Of a DNA stretch of 22,072 bases, positions 17,406 through 22,072 are shown in pieces. This stretch comes from Tritrichomonas musculus (taxonomy: Eukaryota > Parabasalia > Tritrichomonadida > Tritrichomonadidae). A program made the position numbers and the translations under genes. The stretch lies in contig JAPFFF010000472.1 of assembly GCA_039105265.1 (NCBI GenBank), positions 1 to 22,072 on the forward strand, in the 5' to 3' direction. The notes under the pieces were generated by a model. That model saw only the letters and a list, made by a program, of their open reading frames with translations, did not search any database and was not told the DNA's origin. Numbering within the stretch: position 1 is the stretch's first letter; each line of letters opens with the position of its first letter.

Positions 17406-18683
17406 TTAATTTTTTTTGAATGCATGAACAGCATCTAGTACTGCTTCATAAGTTGAAACCACAGTTGATATTATACCAAATATAGCGAGTATAATTAATA
17501 GAATATGAGTCCATGTTTTCCATGATTTATTGGAAACTATCAGATAAAATGCAGGTGGGAAAAAGAAATTCGTCATGCATCCTCCAATAGCGCCACCTAT
17601 AGCCATAACAGGTCGGACATTAGGGAAGAACATGGCAACCAATAAAGTTAAAATATTCTCCAAAAACAGTATAACGCAGCGTTTGCTCCATGGTAAAGAT
17701 TTTTGGTCATGTACTCCATAAATGGCGACTGAATATGTGGTCAAAACAGACATTCCAAGAACTGGATAAGATGCAGTAAGAATAACAAAGTAAGCTATAC
17801 GAACTATAATCATGATTATATCATTTGTTGGAAAAGAATCAAAAATAACTTCGGTTGTCTCTGATCCAAACATCAAATATCCTAAAATAGCGGGAATTGC
17901 AACAATAAAATAGGAAAGATATGAAGCCCAGCTGATTTCTTTGAATCGATGATTTAGATTTGGGTGGCTTTCCATAATAACTGGTAAAATGATTGATGCA
18001 AGCGCAAAGCATAATGAAATGATTGAAAGTGCGTTGAAAAAGTGCATATTAAATGTAGCTGTTATTGCTGTTGGTGAAATTCCATGTTTGGGAAGATTAA
18101 TAATTGCTTCAATTACCATTGCAATAACAAACATATTAAGACCTACAAATGCAAACGTTGAGATAGCTGAAAGAACAGCAATTTGCTTTGGAATAGTCAT
18201 TGCAATAGGTAAGCATATAGAAAAAATGAAAACCAGAAGTGTTCTGTTCCAAGATTTTCTATCAATAACCAAGCCAAATTTATCCAAAAAGAACATAATT
18301 ACATCAGATCCGATAATTAAATATGCTGTCATTGAAGAATAACAAAATAAAACAACACAAATTGATAAAGCAATTGAGCCAGGGCGTCCCATTGTAATTT
18401 TTGCAAGATCTGAAATTGATCCTGCATTTGTAACGTTTTGGAGTTTAACAACAAGGCAGGCTGAAACATATGATAAGGCTGCAACAATAGTTGTTAATAA
18501 TAATGAAGGTACAAATCCACAGTGTGTAAATGCGTTCGGTACGCCTAATATTCCAGCACCAAGTAAAGAATTAACAAGATTAAAAATTGTAGCGATTGTT
18601 GATGTGTGAGCTTTTTTGGGATTAGCTCCCTGCGAAGTATAGCTATTTGTATCAACGGAGTTTAATAATCCATCGTTTATCAT
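17406..18683 (-). CDS. amino acid transporter, AAAP (SLC38-like) family
   Basis: This 425-residue protein is a plasma-membrane or lysosomal amino acid permease of the AAAP superfamily. TM1 has the family signature F-N-L-V-N-S-L-L-G-A-G-I-L-G-V-P-N-A-F (34-52), where the unwound G-A-G-I-L helix contacts the substrate amine. About 11 membrane segments are visible, near 29-51, 57-80, 104-134, 147-165, 168-192, 214-236, 252-273, 287-318, 333-353, 356-382 and 391-412, the usual number. I-L-P-V-I-M-E-S-H-P (232-241) and G-Y-L-M-F-G (268-273) are typical of SLC38/Avt-like members. The N-terminal 28 residues are polar and cytosolic. Substrate cannot be read from sequence; neutral amino acids are most common in the family. 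Parasitic protists have many such paralogues. The start ATG follows an A/T-rich leader; the stop is TAA. Confidence 0.9.
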   Translation of the reverse strand: MINDGLLNSVDTNSYTSQGANPKKAHTSTIATIFNLVNSLLGAGILGVPNAFTHCGFVPSLLLTTIVAALSYVSACLVVKLQNVTNAGSISDLAKITMGRPGSIALSICVVLFCYSSMTAYLIIGSDVIMFFLDKFGLVIDRKSWNRTLLVFIFSICLPIAMTIPKQIAVLSAISTFAFVGLNMFVIAMVIEAIINLPKHGISPTAITATFNMHFFNALSIISLCFALASIILPVIMESHPNLNHRFKEISWASYLSYFIVAIPAILGYLMFGSETTEVIFDSFPTNDIIMIIVRIAYFVILTASYPVLGMSVLTTYSVAIYGVHDQKSLPWSKRCVILFLENILTLLVAMFFPNVRPVMAIGGAIGGCMTNFFFPPAFYLIVSNKSWKTWTHILLIILAIFGIISTVVSTYEAVLDAVHAFKKN

Positions 18684-19239
18684 TTTAAAATAAAAGCGTA
18701 ATAGATCTAAAGATCGATAAAATTATAATTGAATTAGTAAGGACAAATTTAAATTTAAATTTTCAATTAGCTCTTAAATAATAAATTGGACTATACAATC
18801 AAAATCAATTGCGTATTTCTAACTGATCATCATTGAATATTTTATTTTTCAATTAAAAAGTTATAACAAAAAAAAAAAAAATGCAAATTAATGATCGTTC
18901 ATTGTTATGTCTTTATTTTCCTATAAACCTCAATCATAGAAATGTAAATAAAATATTTTTTTAGTAGTAGTTATATATTCTAACAAATGTATATAAGGTA
19001 AAAAATTATTGCTAGTAATAAGCAAAACTTTATATTCTAATGCAATGACCCAAAATTATCATGTCCTTCCATTTTTTAATGAATTTAAGAAAAAAGCACA
19101 TATGAACAACATATACTCTTTATATCATAAAGTAATCGCTCCAAAACTTTGCAAATCAAACTTTTTATTCAATTATTTGACCTTAAAATTTCATTAAACT
19201 GTATTTTTACACCTTCATCAATAATATTAATAGCATAAA
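18684..19239. other. AT-rich divergent intergenic region
   Basis: It lies between the transporter (-) and the acid phosphatase (+) and so carries both promoters. A run of 14 A sits near 18869-18882. TTCATCAA about 25 bases before the phosphatase ATG partly resembles a trichomonad initiator. The 62-codon open frame at 19009 starts with a non-ATG codon and resembles nothing, so it is not called. Confidence 0.5.
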
Positions 19240-20421
19240 ATGGTTTATTTAAATATGACATGTGTTGCTCCTCTACGGCTTATTTCACCGCTTAACATGA
19301 CACTTCTTAGCGTTTTCATATTTTTGAGACATGGTGAAAGAACACCAGTTGATAGATGGATGCCAAAAAATGATTCAAGAGAAATTTGGAACTGTGATAG
19401 CAACGATGCTATTGCACCTCAAATGCAATCTTTCGCGCGATCAAACCCATCAAACCCAAATTCTTATACTCATCGTCGATATCATTCTACTCTTGATCCT
19501 AAACTAATTCCGTTTCCAAAGAACTGCGCCAAAGGACAATTAACACTTGATGGAATGCGCCAATTAAAAGAACTTGGCGCATTTTATCATGATGAACTCG
19601 TTTTAAAACGACACTTTTTACCAGAATATTATGATCCAAATCTTGTTGATTTTAGAGCAACTTATAGCGATAGAGCTATTAGATCTTTAACATCTTTCCT
19701 TGTTGGGCTTTATCCAAACGCTGACGATCCAGACGAAATTATTACTTTCTTAACAGGAACTTTAAGTGGCAGAGAACCATTAAATCCAGATCCATATGGT
19801 TGCAAGGATCTTCAAGATGCTTACGAAGATTTTATTTCTACAGATGAATTTAAAGAAAGACGGGATCGTGCATGGGAAGTTCATGATGAGCTTTATAAAG
19901 CTATTGGACTTGAAAAAGATCATCAAAACTGGCAATGGATTGGCGATTGGCTTTATTCGTATTATTGCAATACTAATGCTGATTTAACTGCTCTTATTCC
20001 AAAAGAAGTTAGTGATTATTCTTTTGAGGTAGCAATGAATGATACCGCATATTACTCAAACGGATTTTTTGATAAATATCGCGATATTCCTGCTGGACCA
20101 ATATTTCGCCTATTATATGAAGCAATAGATAAGCGACTTAGCGGTGAATCACAAACAAAATTTTCTGTTTTTTCAGCTCATGACACAACAATCGCAGCTA
20201 TTTTGGCTTATTTCGGACATGCAAATATGAGAGGAATAGCACCATACAGAAGTCATCTTGCTGTTGAAATGTATCAATCAGATCATGGACCAATGCTTCG
20301 CTTCTCTTTGAATGGTGAAGTAATTACAATTAATGGGCAAGACATGATTTCTTTAGCTAATCTTCGTTACATGACAGTAAATTCAGTGAAAAAATGTATC
20401 TATGATAATGAAATACATTAA
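19240..20421 (+). CDS. histidine acid phosphatase (branch 2)
   Basis: A 393-residue phosphomonoesterase of the histidine phosphatase superfamily. The catalytic R-H-G-E-R-T-P stands at 30-36; H31 would form the phosphohistidine. S-A-H-D-T at 312-316 supplies the second catalytic His and the proton-donor Asp. F-R-A-T-Y-S-D-R-A-I-R-S (138-149) gives the phosphate-binding Arg. The stretch F-P-K-N-C-A-K-G-Q-L-T-L-D-G-M-R-Q-L (92-109) and the Cys-bearing middle recall PXYLP1/ACPL2-like enzymes more than fungal phytases, but substrate is not readable. The 29 residues before the catalytic motif are moderately hydrophobic and lead straight into the core strand. A cleavable signal peptide is doubtful, although most relatives are secreted or lumenal. 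No C-terminal anchor is visible. Catalytic residues appear intact. Confidence 0.9.
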   Translation: MVYLNMTCVAPLRLISPLNMTLLSVFIFLRHGERTPVDRWMPKNDSREIWNCDSNDAIAPQMQSFARSNPSNPNSYTHRRYHSTLDPKLIPFPKNCAKGQLTLDGMRQLKELGAFYHDELVLKRHFLPEYYDPNLVDFRATYSDRAIRSLTSFLVGLYPNADDPDEIITFLTGTLSGREPLNPDPYGCKDLQDAYEDFISTDEFKERRDRAWEVHDELYKAIGLEKDHQNWQWIGDWLYSYYCNTNADLTALIPKEVSDYSFEVAMNDTAYYSNGFFDKYRDIPAGPIFRLLYEAIDKRLSGESQTKFSVFSAHDTTIAAILAYFGHANMRGIAPYRSHLAVEMYQSDHGPMLRFSLNGEVITINGQDMISLANLRYMTVNSVKKCIYDNEIH

Positions 20422-20578
20422 TAATTATAATTATTATTTTTTACCTTATATACATTTGTTATTCAATTACATAAATAAAAATAAAATTGTATTCACTTTA
20501 TATTCTTCACAAATTAAATACAACAACAGTAAAAATACAATTGTTTATTTATTATTAACAAAATAAGTTAATTTTCAA

Positions 20579-22072
20579 TTAATATAAGTCTGGTTGTGAA
20601 TATGCAGACTGAACGAAAAGTTCAGAAGCATCTTTCCATGAAATAGTTTTAGGATCAGCATCAATATCAGGATTAGCATACATCAAAGCATTTTTTCCTT
20701 CTTTGTCAACAATTGAAAGATCTACATCTTCTCTTGCTAAAATCATTGGTGCGTATTGGAGTGCTCTTTGCAATACCATCAGCATTAAAACTGTTCTTCC
20801 ATTATTATCTTGTGCGTTTACATCGATTCCTTTTTGCCTTAATAAAATATCCAATGATAAAGGCATTTGAATGGCTCCAAAAAGTGGAGTTGAACCGTCA
20901 GTATTTCTACAATTCACGTCAATTTTGACATTTGGCATTTTTAATAGGAAAGATAAAACGTCAGGAGAAATAGTTGCAGCTATGTAAAGAGGCGTCATTC
21001 CTTCTACATTCTTACTATAAAGTTGTCCATACGAAGCAACCATCAATTCTTGAGGTATTTTTGGACAGAGACCATTGAAATCAATTCCTTTCATTTTAGA
21101 ACAAATTTCAATGATATCAAACGGCTGTGATAGAAGAGCTGTAAAGAATGCTAGATTAGAATGAGACTTTTCTGGATCAAAATCAGGGTGATCAATAATG
21201 TACTTAATGATCTTGCTAGACTTATTCATAATCGCTGTGCAGAGGAGACTTCGACTTTCTTTTCCTTTATAATTAAAATTAACATCTCGATGCGAAATCT
21301 TAAGCATTGCCTTAAACACAGAAAGATTGTTCGATTTAGTGGCATAGAAAAGTGCTCGATCTGCATTTGATTCGTCGATATTGAAGCGTGGATGATTGGA
21401 TATCATGTGTAGAGATTCAACATCTTCCCGCTGAACGGCAACTCGAAGCAAACTCCACGAACTGTTTTCAATGGCACGATTTCTCTGTACAGGAACAGTT
21501 TTCCTCAAATTATTAAAAACAGGCATCTGAAGTACAGATTGCCTAACAGATGGATCTGATATTCCAAACAAATGATTGAATAATATTTCTTTATTCACAT
21601 CAAAATCAATGAACAGATTCTTATCAGATCCATCAATATTATTATCATTATTGTTGTTATTATTATCGTTATCGTTATTATTATCATTATTTGAGTTCGT
21701 GGATTGATTTTTAGTTGATGTTTCACCTTCAAGAAGAAGCCTTGTGATTGACTTGTGATCTGATATAATTGATGCAGCAACGGCTGTGCAAGCCTGCGAC
21801 TTAGAAGGGTCAAAACTGGGCTGTTTAGCAATGTACTTGATGATATCGATTCTGTTTATATCGGCAGCAAAAGAAAAAGCAGTTCGTCTAAAGAAGTTGT
21901 TTTGATTTATGTCTACAATGTGCTTCTTTTGCTCGCAAAGAAGACGAACAATGCCAAAGTGGCCACGAGCGACTGCGTGGATAAGCGGAGTGTTTCCGTT
22001 ATTGTCATATGCGTTCACATTTGTTTCAGGACGATCAAGAAGAAGCTTAACGAGCTCGATTCTTCCGAATTT
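20579..22072 (-). CDS. ankyrin-repeat protein with Asn/Asp-rich insert (5' end outside window)
   Basis: The frame stays open to the right edge, so the true start lies beyond it; 497 residues are visible. The 5'-most part (K-F-G-R-I-E-L-V-K-L-L-L) is already an ankyrin helix. It is followed by D-N-N-G-N-T-P-L-I-H-A-V-A-R-G-H and further repeats, and by later ones such as E-G-M-T-P-L-Y-I-A-A and D-G-S-T-P-L-F-G-A, then N-N-G-R-T-V-L-M. The frame ends with D-K-E-G-K-N-A-L-M and a short tail. Middle repeats are degenerate, with S-F-A-A and F-Y-A-T variants. An Asn/Asp tract (codons about 21610-21710) interrupts the array between two repeats, as is common in AT-rich protists. No other domain is visible. 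Ankyrin arrays bind protein partners; trichomonads have many such genes, and the specific role is unknown. Confidence 0.9.
   Translation of the reverse strand, partial: KFGRIELVKLLLDRPETNVNAYDNNGNTPLIHAVARGHFGIVRLLCEQKKHIVDINQNNFFRRTAFSFAADINRIDIIKYIAKQPSFDPSKSQACTAVAASIISDHKSITRLLLEGETSTKNQSTNSNNDNNNDNDNNNNNNDNNIDGSDKNLFIDFDVNKEILFNHLFGISDPSVRQSVLQMPVFNNLRKTVPVQRNRAIENSSWSLLRVAVQREDVESLHMISNHPRFNIDESNADRALFYATKSNNLSVFKAMLKISHRDVNFNYKGKESRSLLCTAIMNKSSKIIKYIIDHPDFDPEKSHSNLAFFTALLSQPFDIIEICSKMKGIDFNGLCPKIPQELMVASYGQLYSKNVEGMTPLYIAATISPDVLSFLLKMPNVKIDVNCRNTDGSTPLFGAIQMPLSLDILLRQKGIDVNAQDNNGRTVLMLMVLQRALQYAPMILAREDVDLSIVDKEGKNALMYANPDIDADPKTISWKDASELFVQSAYSQPDLY

Noticed and set aside
17989-18342. 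117-codon frame antisense to the transporter
   Set aside because: It is a shadow of the coding frame of a well-supported gene; no independent family features.
19009-19197. 62-codon frame before the acid phosphatase
   Set aside because: No ATG at its start, ordinary AT-rich composition and no recognisable motif.
1-22072. CRISPR arrays, tRNA and rRNA genes
   Set aside because: No regularly spaced direct repeats and no tRNA- or rRNA-like sequence were seen on reading; no covariance search was possible.

Overview
The window looks like nuclear DNA of an AT-rich, intron-poor flagellated protist. A trichomonad (parabasalid), perhaps a Tritrichomonas-like species, is the best guess. The grounds are uninterrupted host genes with short UTRs, use of all three standard stop codons (TAA, TAG and TGA), a cilium-specific gene (CFAP161), Asn/Asp-rich ankyrin repeats, and hAT, MULE-like and Polinton remnants side by side. 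The species is inferred, not shown.

Left part (1-9819), host genes. Six intact genes are seen: a MAP65/PRC1/Ase1-type spindle midzone protein (+), a coiled-coil protein (-), an ARM/HEAT-like helical repeat protein (-), a BAR-like protein resembling FAM92/CIBAR (+), CFAP161 (-), and an E2F-like transcription factor with two winged-helix domains (+). Two of the six point to the flagellum or basal body and one to the mitotic spindle, but nothing suggests co-transcription, since strands alternate and each gene has its own spacer.

Middle part (9820-17405), a mobile-element graveyard of about 7.5 kb with no host gene. Exact end repeats and target-site duplications (TSDs) define five non-coding inverted-repeat elements in 9936-13513. 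A small TTAA-flanked element is split by a 792-bp element with an 8-bp TSD. Next is a 407-bp MULE-like element with a perfect 9-bp TSD. Then comes a foldback element with a GC-rich core, split at its very tip by a 527-bp element with an 8-bp TSD. The last is a 957-bp MULE-like element with a perfect 9-bp TSD. A decayed hAT transposase with a BED-like zinc finger follows (13977-about 15318). It abuts a fossil fragment of a Polinton/Maverick protein-primed DNA polymerase (about 15395-16182) and further decayed, unrecognised coding traces.

Right part (17406-22072), host genes again: an 11-TM amino acid transporter of the AAAP/SLC38-like family (-), a histidine acid phosphatase (+), and the 3' part of an ankyrin-repeat gene (-) that runs off the right edge.

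The most unusual observation is the pair of nested insertions. Both 8-bp-TSD elements sit within the first ten bases of another element's left terminal repeat. The tandem winged-helix E2F-like gene is the most interesting host gene.
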